Origin: Lacticaseibacillus porcinae
GTDB taxonomy: Bacteria; Bacillota; Bacilli; Lactobacillales; Lactobacillaceae
Length of the DNA: 53,430 bases
Assembly: GCF_003946305.1 (NCBI RefSeq)
Contig: NZ_RHNS01000021.1
Location: forward strand, 1 to 53,430
Direction: 5' to 3'
Shown: one piece after another, positions 1 through 7,502 of the stretch
Layout of the letters: each line of letters starts with the position of its first letter
Numbering within the stretch: the stretch's first letter is position 1
Notes under the pieces: model-generated
The model's database searches: none
What the model saw: only the letters and a program-made list of their open reading frames with translations
What the model was told of the DNA's origin: nothing
Position numbers and translations under genes: made by a program

Positions 1-95
1 TACACCTGTTCCCATGCCGAACACAGAAGTTAAGCTTCTCTACGCCGAGAGTAGTTGGTGGGTAACTGCCTGCGAGGGTAGGAAGTCGCCACGCT
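1..95 (+). rRNA. rrf: 5S ribosomal RNA, 3' part
   Basis: The sequence matches the body and 3' end of a bacterial 5S rRNA, with the conserved CCGAACACAGAAGTTAAGC loop and the GGGTAGGAAGTCGCC segment near the end. The 5' end lies outside the window, so the copy is partial. It is followed directly by a rho-independent terminator and probably closes an rRNA operon. Confidence 0.93.
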
Positions 96-102
96 AAATG
101 AA

Positions 103-129
103 AGATCTGTCGCTGACAGGTCTTTTTTT
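103..129 (+). terminator. Terminator after 5S rRNA
   Basis: A 9-bp stem (103-111 with 115-123, one G-T pair) around a GCT loop is followed by seven T. It ends the rRNA operon. Confidence 0.85.
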
Positions 130-178
130 GTGACCAAAAAGGGTTGGAAAAATTGGCAGAAAACCCGTCAAAAAGGGG

Positions 179-207
179 TTTACAGCGGGTTTTCTGTCCT
201 GTATAAT
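179..207 (+). promoter_or_regulatory. Promoter of tRNA-Thr
   Basis: TTTACA at 179-184 and a perfect TATAAT at 202-207 are separated by 17 bp, 24 bp before the tRNA. The tRNA is therefore transcribed independently of the rRNA operon. Confidence 0.85.
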
Positions 208-230
208 TACTATTGTTGTTGAGACGACAT

Positions 231-303
231 GCCGTCTTAGCTCAGTCGGTAGAGCGCTTCACTCGTAATGAAGAGGTCGCTGGTTCGATTCCAGTAGACG
301 GCA
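231..303 (+). tRNA. tRNA-Thr (anticodon CGU)
   Basis: A full cloverleaf is visible: acceptor arms GCCGTCT (231-237) and AGACGGC (296-302), anticodon loop CTCGTAA with anticodon CGT, and T-loop GGTTCGATTCC. The discriminator is A303. CCA is not encoded. Confidence 0.95.
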
Positions 304-320
304 GAAGGCAACACATCGTG

Positions 321-349
321 CCGATCAGGTCATCCTGATCGGTATTTTT
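321..349 (+). terminator. Terminator after tRNA-Thr
   Basis: A perfect 9-bp stem CCGATCAGG/CCTGATCGG with a TCAT loop is followed by TATTTTT. Confidence 0.85.
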
Positions 350-360
350 GTGCACCAAAA

Positions 361-431
361 CAGTCTAACCTTAGTGGTGAGCCATGATTCGACGGAATCG
401 TGGCTCACCACTAAGGTTAGACTGTTTTTTT
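361..431. terminator. Long 30-bp hairpin between convergent units
   Basis: Positions 361-390 pair with 395-424 over 30 bp (one wobble) around a 4-nt loop, with T7 on the plus side and AAAA on the other. It lies between the tRNA unit and the convergent lipoprotein gene, so a bidirectional terminator is the simplest reading. The stem is unusually long for one. Confidence 0.7.
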
Positions 432-438
432 GCCTTGA

Positions 439-1137
439 TTAAGGCAAGTCGATGGCGACCGCTGGCAATGTGCCGACGTCACTGAAGTCAGTCGTGTTGC
501 AGAAACTGTCGAAGTTGATGGTGATCTTGTTCAACTTGTCCTTATCAGCGGTAGGGATGACTGCCATGAACGCGGTGTCCTTGGTTGCGCCAGGTGCGAC
601 CGCTTCACCGATACCTTGATCAGACATGCCACCATTAGGGTCTAGTTGTTGTCCAGTGCTGAGCACGATTGACTTGATCCCGTTGAATTGAACTTCTTCG
701 TTGCTTGCGTTCTTGATCGAGTATTGGACTTGTGCTTCATAGTAAGGCGTTGTCACGCCTTGGCTGACACCAAAAGCATCGGAAGCCGTCTTCTTCTGAT
801 CGTCATCTTTGGGTGTGACTTCCATGAACTTATAATCTTTCAAGATGATGCTATAGGAGCCGGTCGTCATAGTTTTGTTAAGCGAGTTGATCCTGAGTAG
901 CTTCATCTTGCCTTGCATATCGTCGTTCATCCATTCGCCAACTTTTAACAATTGCCCATTGGTGACTTCCTTTCCTTCAGAAGATGCCTTTTTGCTACTG
1001 GACTTGGCCGTTGACGTCTTTGCCTTTGATGCAGTGGTGGTCTTACCGCCATTATCAGTGCTCTTGCTGCTATTCCCACATGCGGCTAACGACAGTACTG
1101 CGGCGAGTGTTACACCGATTGTCAGTAGTTTTTTCAT
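439..1137 (-). CDS. Lipoprotein with a DUF4352/DUF5067-like domain
   Basis: The 232-aa product starts with a lipoprotein signal: charged MKK, a hydrophobic stretch, then lipobox LAAC with Cys20. It should be lipidated and anchored on the outer face of the membrane. A Ser/Thr/Lys-rich linker (about 23-55) leads to a beta-rich C-terminal domain with segments such as 'YYEAQVQYSIKNASNEEV' and a 'TAFMAVIP' strand, which resembles the immunoglobulin-like DUF4352/DUF5067 domains of Firmicutes lipoproteins. That family link is from memory. An AGGGGG ribosome site precedes the ATG. It is monocistronic and ends at the long hairpin. Ligand and role are unknown. Confidence 0.85.
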   Translation of the reverse strand: MKKLLTIGVTLAAVLSLAACGNSSKSTDNGGKTTTASKAKTSTAKSSSKKASSEGKEVTNGQLLKVGEWMNDDMQGKMKLLRINSLNKTMTTGSYSIILKDYKFMEVTPKDDDQKKTASDAFGVSQGVTTPYYEAQVQYSIKNASNEEVQFNGIKSIVLSTGQQLDPNGGMSDQGIGEAVAPGATKDTAFMAVIPTADKDKLNKITINFDSFCNTTDFSDVGTLPAVAIDLP

Positions 1138-1221
1138 GATGGTTCCCCCTTATTCCCCCAGCTTTTAACGTCGATCCGGTCTGGACGTTAATAGTATTGT
1201 GTGACACAGATGAAATATCCC

Positions 1222-1606
1222 CTATGCAGCATAGTAGCCAGAAATGATGCCGGAAGCTTCGTGTTCCAACCATGATGGAATCTGTACGTCAGTCAGAAAT
1301 TGATGCAGGTTGGCATCTTCAGGTGTGATTTCTTTAAAGTACATAGGTACATGGATATGTAATGCTGCCCGGTTCGCATCGCCTTCGCGATTTGAGCGCT
1401 ACGATCGGTGGCGTAGTAGTAAATGTCTTTGTCGCCGTCGACTATATGACCAAGCTCATGAGCCAACTGGATGGTTATTTTGTGTTTATTTGGCCAGTTA
1501 TAGATCTACCCTCCGAGTCAGACATCGGTTTCTGGGTTGGCCTTAGTTGCAACCGGCGGACACCGATATCGTGAGCCAGTGCGAAGTTAATCAGTTGAAT
1601 ATAGAG
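1222..1606 (-). pseudogene. ImmA/IrrE metallopeptidase, frameshifted remnant
   Basis: Reading the minus strand in pieces gives one coherent ImmA/IrrE-type peptidase. About 1606-1507 encodes INFALAHDIGVRRLQLRP followed by a segment ending SDSEGR. After a frame change near 1506 comes IYNWPNKHKITIQLAHELGH with the zinc-binding HELGH. After a second change near 1381-1390 comes EGDANRAA, where the family places its third zinc ligand, and the frame ends at the TAG at 1222-1224. No convincing start codon is visible. It lies just downstream of an Xre gene, the usual partner order (ImmR-ImmA of integrative elements). With two frame breaks it should make no active protease, so the neighbouring repressor may have lost its antirepressor. 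Sequencing error is possible but would need two events. Confidence 0.75.
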
Positions 1607-1619
1607 TTATCCTACGATA

Positions 1620-1985
1620 TCACTTTCCCATCTTTCGATTTTTTCGGTTCCGTTCGATCACAGCCTTGATGATTGCCCAGTCATCAGAATCAAGACCAGT
1701 TACTTCAACCTGATCGCCTTCATAGATGAAGACATTGGTTGTTTTTAAATCAACCACATTTGGTCGTCTTGCCTTGGGCAGAAGCTCTGGCTCATCTGTA
1801 TGACCTAAAAGGTAATCAACGGAGACTTCCAGAACCGCAGCAACTGCCGTTAAAGCACCTGTCGTCGGCGTCATGGTTCGCCAACGGTAAATGTTATTGA
1901 TCCCAATTCCTGCTTTTGTTGCAAGCGTTTGGAGTGACCAGCCTCGGTCAGATTCAAGTTGTTTGATTCGAGCGTAAGTCGGCAA
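1620..1985 (-). CDS. Xre-family transcriptional regulator
   Basis: This 121-aa protein has an N-terminal Xre/Cro helix-turn-helix (about residues 5-60). The recognition region reads 'LATKAGIGINNIYRWRT' and ends with the typical 'VSVDYLLGHTDE' boundary. The remaining ~60 residues are acidic then basic and not recognised. The start is TTG, preceded by GGGAGA at normal spacing. It probably represses a nearby promoter. Its natural partner, an ImmA/IrrE peptidase, follows on the same strand but is broken, which suggests a decayed prophage or integrative element. Confidence 0.85.
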   Translation of the reverse strand: MPTYARIKQLESDRGWSLQTLATKAGIGINNIYRWRTMTPTTGALTAVAAVLEVSVDYLLGHTDEPELLPKARRPNVVDLKTTNVFIYEGDQVEVTGLDSDDWAIIKAVIERNRKNRKMGK

Positions 1986-2037
1986 TTGTCACAGTCTCCC
2001 GCAATGATGAATTTATCACCAATGGTTGATTTATTCA

Positions 2038-2142
2038 TCACTCATAATACGTGCCATCCATCAGGTGATTCAACAAGACGGTACCAAGTTCAACCGTTCC
2101 GGCATTGATAAAATGACTGGTTAGGGTACTGTAAAGTCGCTT
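2038..2142 (-). pseudogene. Possible coding remnant (C-terminal ~34 codons)
   Basis: On the minus strand an open frame from 2142 to the TGA at 2038-2040 reads KRLYSTLTSHFINAGTVELG, then a Leu-rich tail ending GTYYE. It has no start codon, is closed upstream by TAG, and has protein-like composition. It could be the tail of a lost gene of the same degraded element. I do not recognise the family. Nothing else is evident in 1986-2300. Confidence 0.3.
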
Positions 2143-2218
2143 CTATATCATTAATTTACCATCCGTGATATATTTTTGCAATTCATCGATAATACATTTG
2201 AAAATATTGAAAAAATAA

Positions 2219-2294
2219 TGCTTACATGGTGTCTCCTTAAGTTTAAATATCAAATTAATGATGAATATCACGACACCTTCGTCGATGTAAGCAC
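2219..2294. repeat. Separated inverted repeat
   Basis: TGCTTACAT (2219-2227) is repeated inverted as ATGTAAGCA (2286-2294), and GGTGTC/GACACC lies just inside, around an AT-rich centre. It may be a terminator-like structure or a leftover regulatory site of the degraded element. Confidence 0.4.
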
Positions 2295-2311
2295 TTGCAA
2301 TTTAACACACT

Positions 2312-2337
2312 AAAATACCGCGTCGTGAAACGCGGTA
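2312..2337 (-). terminator. Terminator of the zinc-ribbon gene
   Basis: An 8-bp stem TACCGCGT/ACGCGGTA (2316-2323, 2330-2337) is followed on the minus strand by TTTTA. Confidence 0.65.
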
Positions 2338-2344
2338 AAAGGGA

Positions 2345-2557
2345 TCATTGGCTAAGCAAGAAATCCAAAACATTCATGCCAGAAGATGATTGTTGACGAT
2401 ACAATTCCGTATAGCCACAGCGGGTGCATGAGATGGTGACGAATTTTTTGTTTTGAACATCAAATAGCTTAGCGAAATTGCCACCAGTGGCTTGAAATTG
2501 ATCACTTTGATAGCTGTGATTGTGACATTTGGGGCAGTCGTAAACCTGATTTTCCAT
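2345..2557 (-). CDS. Small zinc-ribbon protein (Zn_ribbon_13 type)
   Basis: The 70-aa product has two CxxC knuckles, CPKC near the N-terminus and CTRC near residue 47, that would bind one zinc. Between them lies the 'ATGGNFAKLFDVQNKKFVT' segment typical of the small Firmicutes family annotated as nucleic-acid-binding zinc-ribbon (formerly DUF2082). The start is the ATG at 2557, preceded by GGAGGTG, rather than an in-frame upstream ATG without a ribosome site. The target is unknown for the family. It is the downstream neighbour of an uncharacterised gene on the same strand. Confidence 0.85.
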   Translation of the reverse strand: MENQVYDCPKCHNHSYQSDQFQATGGNFAKLFDVQNKKFVTISCTRCGYTELYRQQSSSGMNVLDFLLSQ

Positions 2558-2608
2558 GGGGACACCTCCGTATAGCTTCAATATACAAGAAGACCATCGC
2601 AATTGGAA

Positions 2609-3016
2609 CTAACGAAATCGTAAGTCTTTTTTCGGAGGTTCTGGTGCAGCGACGATCGGTGGGGCTTGCCAGTAGTAAATGTCGACATTTTTGCTGTCGT
2701 AGATGTGGTAGTCGATGCTGAGTTCGTTTAAGCTGTGTTGCATGATCGCAAAATACAGCGGTAATGGGGCTTTCTCCAAGCCTGCTGCCACCACCATTAA
2801 ATATTTCGCCATATCAGCAAAAACAGCTTGTGTGATCGGCGTGGTGATCTTGAAGGTCAAGTCGACATAACCAAGATCCGCGGTGTCACGCGTGTAAGTT
2901 GCTGATTGCAGGGGAAAGCCACCGAAGTTGCCTGCTGCTTTCAAGACGTCAACAACATGGCGCAACTGGGTGGTTTCAAAGGCTGGTTTTTGAAACATCA
3001 AATGCCAAGTTGCCAA
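2609..3016 (-). CDS. Hypothetical protein, divergent from a lipoprotein gene
   Basis: I do not recognise this 135-aa protein. It is probably cytosolic, with no signal peptide or membrane helix, alternating beta-like segments, and a Pro-rich tail 'APPIVAAPEPPKK'. The chosen start is TTG at 3014-3016, preceded by AAGGAG at 8-nt spacing. A longer frame to 3085 lacks a ribosome site and would run through the divergent gene's promoter and start. Its 5' end abuts the divergent lipoprotein promoter. Confidence 0.6.
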   Translation of the reverse strand: MATWHLMFQKPAFETTQLRHVVDVLKAAGNFGGFPLQSATYTRDTADLGYVDLTFKITTPITQAVFADMAKYLMVVAAGLEKAPLPLYFAIMQHSLNELSIDYHIYDSKNVDIYYWQAPPIVAAPEPPKKDLRFR

Positions 3017-3033
3017 GGGATCACTCCTTACTG

Positions 3034-3042
3034 TGTTATAAT
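3034..3042 (+). promoter_or_regulatory. Extended -10 promoter of the lipoprotein gene
   Basis: TGTTATAAT provides an extended -10 element 21 bp before the ATG. No good -35 is seen at the right distance. Confidence 0.5.
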
Positions 3043-3062
3043 GCATGCAACTGGAGGTGTGC

Positions 3063-3587
3063 ATGTTGAAAAAATTCCAGATCATCGCGGGATTAGCTTT
3101 GATGTTGACGTTAGCTGGGTGTGGTCAAAAAAAAGCGAACCCGACAGCGTCATCGTCCAAACCTAAAACCGTTCTCACTACTAAGCAGTATACCACGGCG
3201 CAATTACAAAAACGTTACGTGACGATCGTCGATGCCGTGGTCGATCCTCTTGACCTTGCCTCTTATTCCAAACCCACAGCCACGATCCAACAAGCCGCGA
3301 CGAAAGGCAAGCAACAAATTGCCGATGTCCAACTTCAACTCGCAGATAACAGTGGCCAGCCAGCGTTAAATACAGCGTTGCAAAAGCTTGGTAAGGCTGC
3401 CACTGCAATGCTGACAGCCATGGTCGGCAAAGATCAAGCCACTTATAATACCACGGCCAAAACGTTCATGTCGCAAACTAATACCATTGCCAAAACCTAT
3501 TTTAATGGGCAGATCCCGCCAAAGTTGAATGTTTACAGTCAACGGATGGCCAACAAAACGAGCAGTAGCGCGGCAAGTACCAACTAA
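3063..3587 (+). CDS. Lipoprotein of unknown function
   Basis: The 174-aa product has a lipoprotein signal 'LALMLTLAGC' with Cys at about residue 20, followed by a Ser/Thr-rich linker. The mature part is Gln/Ala/Thr-rich and probably helical ('LQLADNSGQPALNTALQKLGKAA'), with a Ser-rich tail. I do not recognise a domain. The start is the ATG at 3063, 5 nt after GGAGG. The frame extends a little upstream without support. A perfect terminator follows, so it is monocistronic. Confidence 0.75.
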   Translation: MLKKFQIIAGLALMLTLAGCGQKKANPTASSSKPKTVLTTKQYTTAQLQKRYVTIVDAVVDPLDLASYSKPTATIQQAATKGKQQIADVQLQLADNSGQPALNTALQKLGKAATAMLTAMVGKDQATYNTTAKTFMSQTNTIAKTYFNGQIPPKLNVYSQRMANKTSSSAASTN

Positions 3588-3591
3588 AGCC

Positions 3592-3621
3592 AAGCTGAGT
3601 CGGATGCGACTCAGCTTTTTT
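3592..3621 (+). terminator. Terminator of the lipoprotein gene
   Basis: A perfect 11-bp stem AAGCTGAGTCG/CGACTCAGCTT with a GATG loop is followed by T6. From here to 3820 I see no gene. Confidence 0.9.
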
Positions 3622-3820
3622 CGTTACGTTGGTAGACCATTAGTGACGCAACTCGCCAACAGTGGTTATCAAGTGCGTCAACCCAGCGAAGCGGAAAGCG
3701 ACAACCGCCGCTTTGTTGTTCATCATTTTCTCACCAAATGACGGAAGCTGTTTATGAATGTTGAACACACGTTGCGTCCACATAGTCGCAAGGCGCTTTC
3801 ATGAGAAAATGAGTGGCGAT

Positions 3821-3849
3821 TTGTCATTGGATTCCTGCTGGCGTATAAT
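3821..3849 (+). promoter_or_regulatory. Promoter of the peptide transporter gene
   Basis: TTGTCA (3821-3826), a 17-bp spacer and TATAAT (3844-3849). The leader is about 80 nt long. Confidence 0.8.
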
Positions 3850-3892
3850 GGAATAATGATTCGTCGCTATTTTGAGGGAAGTAGCGGGATCG

Positions 3893-3922
3893 TCACTAGG
3901 TTTGGTTACGAATTCCTAGTGA
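3893..3922 (+). promoter_or_regulatory. 5' UTR hairpin next to the ribosome site of dtpT
   Basis: TCACTAGG (3893-3900) pairs with CCTAGTGA (3915-3922) around a 14-nt loop. The 3' arm touches the GAGGTG ribosome site at 3923-3928, so the fold could affect initiation. Confidence 0.5.
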
Positions 3923-3937
3923 GAGGTGTTTGATTTA

Positions 3938-5407
3938 ATGAACCAAAAAGAAAGCGACCATTCGTTCCTTGGTCATCCCAAAGGCTTATTGACCTTATCG
4001 ATGACTGAATTCTGGGAACGATTCAGTTATTACGGCATGCGCGCCATTTTGATCTACTACATGTATTATGCAGTGACCAAAGGTGGATTAGGCTTTGACA
4101 AGCCCACTGCGCTGTCCATTATGTCGATTTATGGGTCTTTGGTTTACTTGAGCTCGACGATCGGTGGCTTCATTTCTGACCGCTTGCTTGGCAGTCGCAA
4201 AACCGTTTTTTGGGGCGGCGTGCTGATCATGATCGGCCACATCGTGTTGTCGTTGCCATTCGGTGCTGGTGCGTTGTTTGCGTCGATCGGGTTGATCGTC
4301 ATCGGGACTGGGTTGTTGAAGCCTAATGTCTCTGAAATGGTCGGCTCATTGTATCCGGAAAATGATCCTCGTCGAGATTCTGGTTTCAGTATCTTCGTGA
4401 TGGGGATCAACTTCGGTTCTTTGTTAGCACCGATCATTGTGCCTTGGGGCCAAGCCCAATTTAACTTCCATGTCGGCTTCTCCTTTGCTGCCATCGGGAT
4501 GTTTATCGGGTTGATCTATTATGTCATCGCTGGGAAGAAAACCATTAACCCTAAAGATGATGTGGCCCCAGATCCAATTTCCGCAGATGAAATGAAGCCA
4601 TTGTTGCTCAAAGTGCTCGCAGGTGTCGTCGTCTTGGCGGCGATCCTCGGGATCATGGGCGCGACTGGGACCTTCAGCATTGATCATGTGATCACCTTGA
4701 TCACCATCATTGCCATCGGTGTGCCAGTATGCTACTTTATCGCGATGTTGCGGTCTAAGAAAGTCACTAAAACTGAACGTTCTCGTGTGTGGGCCTACAT
4801 TCCATTGTTCATCGCTGCGGTGATCTTCTGGGCGATCGAAGAACAAGGCTCTGTGGTATTAGCCGTGTTTGCTGCCGATCAAACGAAGTTGAGTTTCTTA
4901 GGGATGCCGATTTTACCAGGGAACTTCCAATTGCTTAACCCATTATTCATTTTGATCTATGGCCCGATCTTCGCTTGGTTGTGGGTGCGCTTAGGCAAAC
5001 GTCAACCAAGTTCACCAAAGAAATTCAGCTATGGCTTAGTGTTTGCCGGGTTGAGTTACTTGGTGATGGTGATCCCTGTGATGATGTTTGGGACTGGCAC
5101 TCGCGTTTCCCCATTATGGTTGGTATTATCATGGGCGATCGTTGAAATCGCTGAAATGTTGATCTCCCCAGTGGGGTTGTCAGTGACCACTAAGCTTGCC
5201 CCAAAGGCGTTCTCCTCTCAAATGATGAGTATGTGGTTCTTGGCTGATGCCGCAGCCCAAGCCATCAACGCTCAAATCGTGAAATTATACTCCCCAGCAA
5301 CTGAAGTGGCTTATTTTGCCGCTGTTGGGATCGCGTCGATCGTGTTTGCTGTGATCTTAGGGTTCATGGTGCCACGGATCGAAAAACTCATGCAAGGGAT
5401 CAACTGA
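3938..5407 (+). CDS. dtpT: POT/PTR2-family proton-coupled di-/tripeptide transporter
   Basis: The 489-aa membrane protein imports di- and tripeptides with protons, judged by family. The POT hallmark ExxER is present as EFWER (residues 24-28), followed by [14 protein letters not shown]. The PTR2 signature region '[17 protein letters not shown]' and '[17 protein letters not shown]' follow. About 14 hydrophobic segments are visible, with a central cytoplasmic loop (about 200-220), and length matches lactococcal DtpT. The start is the ATG at 3938, 9 nt after GAGGTG. It is monocistronic, with its own promoter and terminator. Substrate range cannot be read from sequence. Confidence 0.93.
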   Translation: MNQKESDHSFLGHPKGLLTLSMTEFWERFSYYGMRAILIYYMYYAVTKGGLGFDKPTALSIMSIYGSLVYLSSTIGGFISDRLLGSRKTVFWGGVLIMIGHIVLSLPFGAGALFASIGLIVIGTGLLKPNVSEMVGSLYPENDPRRDSGFSIFVMGINFGSLLAPIIVPWGQAQFNFHVGFSFAAIGMFIGLIYYVIAGKKTINPKDDVAPDPISADEMKPLLLKVLAGVVVLAAILGIMGATGTFSIDHVITLITIIAIGVPVCYFIAMLRSKKVTKTERSRVWAYIPLFIAAVIFWAIEEQGSVVLAVFAADQTKLSFLGMPILPGNFQLLNPLFILIYGPIFAWLWVRLGKRQPSSPKKFSYGLVFAGLSYLVMVIPVMMFGTGTRVSPLWLVLSWAIVEIAEMLISPVGLSVTTKLAPKAFSSQMMSMWFLADAAAQAINAQIVKLYSPATEVAYFAAVGIASIVFAVILGFMVPRIEKLMQGIN

Positions 5408-5422
5408 TCGTTTGCACAGCTT

Positions 5423-5452
5423 GCTTGGACCTTTTGAGGTTCAAGCTTTTTT
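5423..5452 (+). terminator. Terminator of dtpT
   Basis: The stem GCTTGGACC/GGTTCAAGC (one wobble) is followed by T6. Confidence 0.75.
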
Positions 5453-5482
5453 GTTGTGGTAAACTGAATTGGAGGTGAGTCG

Positions 5483-6286
5483 ATGAAAATTGCAGTCAGT
5501 GTGGATAACCATTTCGATGTGAATAAGCTTTCAGTACCAGAAGCGATCACGCGCATCAGCGCTTATTTAATGACGCAACAACCAGCAGGGTATTTTAACG
5601 CTGGTGACAGCTTTAATGATTTCACCAAAAGTGCGGCCTTTTATCGCGACTTACAAGCCCATGTCCCATTTCCTGTGCGGTGGTTGGCAGGCAATCACGA
5701 CTTGGTGAATGGCGTTTCTTATGAAATAGCGCAAAGCCATGCCGATCCGCTGTATTTTCATGAACAAAGCCTACGTATCGGCAAGACGGTGATCATTGGC
5801 AACAACGGCTGGTATGATTATTCCTTGGCGCCGGCAGATTTGGACAAAACTGATGCTGAGTTTACTCAGTGGAAGCAGGCGTATTGGATCGATGGCGCGA
5901 TCGATCAACCAGTCAGCGACAAACAGCGGATGCAACGGGTGTTGGCCACCACGACTCAGGCATTAGATGATGCCAAAGGGCAACACGTGATTTATTTGAC
6001 TCATTTTGTCCCGCAAAAAGCGTTAATGATCTATGCCCCAGGTCACTCTTATTGGCAAATGGCCACTGCCGTCATGGGGTCGCAACATTTAGGAGACCTA
6101 CTCAATGCCCGTCACGTTGATTCAGTGGTGTTTGGTCATTTGCACAAACGTCACGCCCCACTGACCATTGACCACACCACCTATTATCATCAACCGATGG
6201 GCTACGGCTTGCATCGGTTGAATGAGTGGGACAGTGATGATTGGTTTGAACAATGGCGCAAAACCTTGGTGTGGTTGGAAGTTTAA
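5483..6286 (+). CDS. Calcineurin-like metallophosphoesterase
   Basis: The 267-aa cytosolic protein carries the metallophosphoesterase motif series in order: VDNH (D8, H10), GDSFND, GNHD, a later TH and GHLH near the C-terminus. Together these form the two-metal centre that hydrolyses phosphomono- or diesters. The N-terminal DxH is written DNH. The substrate is unknown; relatives act on nucleotides, phosphoproteins or lipids. GGAGGTG precedes the ATG. It is a single gene between the dtpT terminator and a tRNA promoter. Confidence 0.85.
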   Translation: MKIAVSVDNHFDVNKLSVPEAITRISAYLMTQQPAGYFNAGDSFNDFTKSAAFYRDLQAHVPFPVRWLAGNHDLVNGVSYEIAQSHADPLYFHEQSLRIGKTVIIGNNGWYDYSLAPADLDKTDAEFTQWKQAYWIDGAIDQPVSDKQRMQRVLATTTQALDDAKGQHVIYLTHFVPQKALMIYAPGHSYWQMATAVMGSQHLGDLLNARHVDSVVFGHLHKRHAPLTIDHTTYYHQPMGYGLHRLNEWDSDDWFEQWRKTLVWLEV

Positions 6287-6307
6287 CGAGAATTTTCCAA
6301 AAAAGAC

Positions 6308-6336
6308 TTGCGTCAGCGGCGAAAATTTTGTATATT
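6308..6336 (+). promoter_or_regulatory. Promoter of tRNA-Tyr/tRNA-Gln
   Basis: TTGCGT (6308-6313) and TATATT (6331-6336) with a 17-bp spacer, 16 bp before tRNA-Tyr. Confidence 0.75.
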
Positions 6337-6352
6337 ATTAAAGTTGATTGAC

Positions 6353-6433
6353 GGAGGATTAGCGAAGAGGCTAAACGCGACGGACTGTAAATCCGTTCCT
6401 TCGGGTTCCTAGGTTCGAATCCTAGATCCTCCA
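6353..6433 (+). tRNA. tRNA-Tyr (anticodon GUA)
   Basis: This is an 81-nt class II tRNA with a long variable arm. Acceptor arms are GGAGGAT/ATCCTCC, the anticodon loop CTGTAAA gives GTA, and the T-loop is GGTTCGAATCC. CCA is not encoded. Confidence 0.95.
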
Positions 6434-6442
6434 TTATATCAT

Positions 6443-6514
6443 TGGGGTATAGCCAAGCGGTAAGGCAACGGACTTTGACTCCGTCATGCGCTGGTTCGAA
6501 TCCAGCTACCCCAA
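6443..6514 (+). tRNA. tRNA-Gln (anticodon UUG)
   Basis: A 72-nt cloverleaf with acceptor arms TGGGGTA/TACCCCA, anticodon TTG in loop CTTTGAC, and T-loop GGTTCGAATCC. It lies 9 nt after tRNA-Tyr and is co-transcribed with it. Confidence 0.95.
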
Positions 6515-6519
6515 TTGTG

Positions 6520-6549
6520 CGACTCATCTGCGAGATGAGTCGTTTTTTT
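6520..6549 (+). terminator. Terminator of the tRNA operon
   Basis: A perfect 10-bp stem CGACTCATCT/AGATGAGTCG with a GCG loop is followed by T7. Confidence 0.9.
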
Positions 6550-6626
6550 GTGGTGCTGAATGTGAGAAAACCGAACATTTTAACAACCAATCACAGAAAA
6601 TCTGCGATATGTCAGCGCTTTTTGAC

Positions 6627-6665
6627 TAGACCAATCTTGACATTGGGTCAGGTAATGGGTAAATT
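6627..6665 (+). promoter_or_regulatory. proC promoter with a GntR-like half-site
   Basis: TTGACA (6637-6642), a 17-bp spacer and TAAATT (6660-6665) form a likely promoter. Immediately upstream, 6627-6636 reads TAGACCAATC, identical to a 10-mer in the gntR operator at 7539-7548. It forms an imperfect palindrome with ATTGGGTC (6642-6649) that spans the -35. Control by the neighbouring GntR protein is an inference. Confidence 0.5.
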
Positions 6666-6697
6666 GAATACAATAGTAGAAACTGGGAGGCATTTTC

Positions 6698-7498
6698 ATG
6701 AAATTGGGATTTATTGGCGCTGGGAACATGGCGCAAGGGATTATTGACGGGTTGTTGAAGGCCAAAACCTTCGTCCCATCAGATATTGTGATCCATGGCG
6801 GACATCCGGCGAATTACGAAGCATATGCGCAAAAAACTGGCGTCCAAACCGTTGACTCCAATACCGCAGTGATCGAATCTGCTGATGTGGTGGTGTTAGC
6901 CGTGAAGCCAGTGATGGCCCAAGATGTGATCGACGAAATCAATCCGGCTTTGCAAGCCAAAACCACACCGCTGTTGTCATTGCTTTCTGGTGTGTCGTTG
7001 TTGCAAATCGAAGGCTTCTTAGGGACGAAAGATTATCCACTGATCCGGGTGATGCCAAATTTAAATGTGGCGATCAATCAAGGGATGACGGCTTATGCTG
7101 CCAACCCAGCTGCTGCTGACATCAAAGACACCGTGGTGGCGTGGTTTGATACCATTGGTGAAACCATTGAACTCGCGGAACAACATTTCTCCACCTTCGT
7201 TGCTTTAGCAGGGTCTAGCCCAGCGTTTGTGTACATGTTTATCGATGCGTTAGCGCGCGCCGGCGTCAAACATGGGTTGACCAAGAAACAAGCAGATAAA
7301 ATTGCCGCTCAAGCTGTATTAGGTTCAGGGGCCATGGTGTTACAAAGTCCTGAATCACCATTTGATTTGGTGGATAAAGTTTCCAGTCCTGGTGGGACCA
7401 CTGTTGCTGGGTTACTGGCCATGGAAGCAGCAGGCTTTATGCCTTCTGTGGTCGCTGGTGTGGATGCGACGATCGCCAAAGATCAAGAAGAACAATGA
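6698..7498 (+). CDS. proC: Pyrroline-5-carboxylate reductase
   Basis: The 266-aa enzyme reduces 1-pyrroline-5-carboxylate to L-proline with NAD(P)H, the last step of proline synthesis. The N-terminal Rossmann motif is 'GFIGAGNMAQGIIDGLL'. The mid-protein 'AVKPVMAQDV' and 'RVMPNLNVAINQGMTAY' are family blocks. The C-terminal signature 'VSSPGGTTVAGLLAME' matches the P5CR pattern. Length is normal. GGGAGG precedes the ATG. It is followed by a divergently spaced but co-oriented GntR regulator that may share an operator with it. Confidence 0.95.
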   Translation: MKLGFIGAGNMAQGIIDGLLKAKTFVPSDIVIHGGHPANYEAYAQKTGVQTVDSNTAVIESADVVVLAVKPVMAQDVIDEINPALQAKTTPLLSLLSGVSLLQIEGFLGTKDYPLIRVMPNLNVAINQGMTAYAANPAAADIKDTVVAWFDTIGETIELAEQHFSTFVALAGSSPAFVYMFIDALARAGVKHGLTKKQADKIAAQAVLGSGAMVLQSPESPFDLVDKVSSPGGTTVAGLLAMEAAGFMPSVVAGVDATIAKDQEEQ

Positions 7499-7502
7499 TG
7501 AC

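Noticed and set aside
1310-1574. Plus-strand frames of about 70-78 codons
   Set aside because: They are antisense to the ImmA remnant, have no ribosome site, and odd composition. The minus-strand reading gives recognisable motifs.
6102-6590. A 162-codon minus-strand frame crossing the tRNA-Tyr and tRNA-Gln genes
   Set aside because: Its 'GVAGFEPAHDGVKV'-type sequence is the translated antisense of tRNA T-arms, a frequent false gene. The tRNAs and their terminator explain the region.
7093-7284. Minus-strand frame within proC, and many similar frames opposite strongly coding genes
   Set aside because: They are antisense shadows without ribosome sites, caused by codon bias of the real genes.
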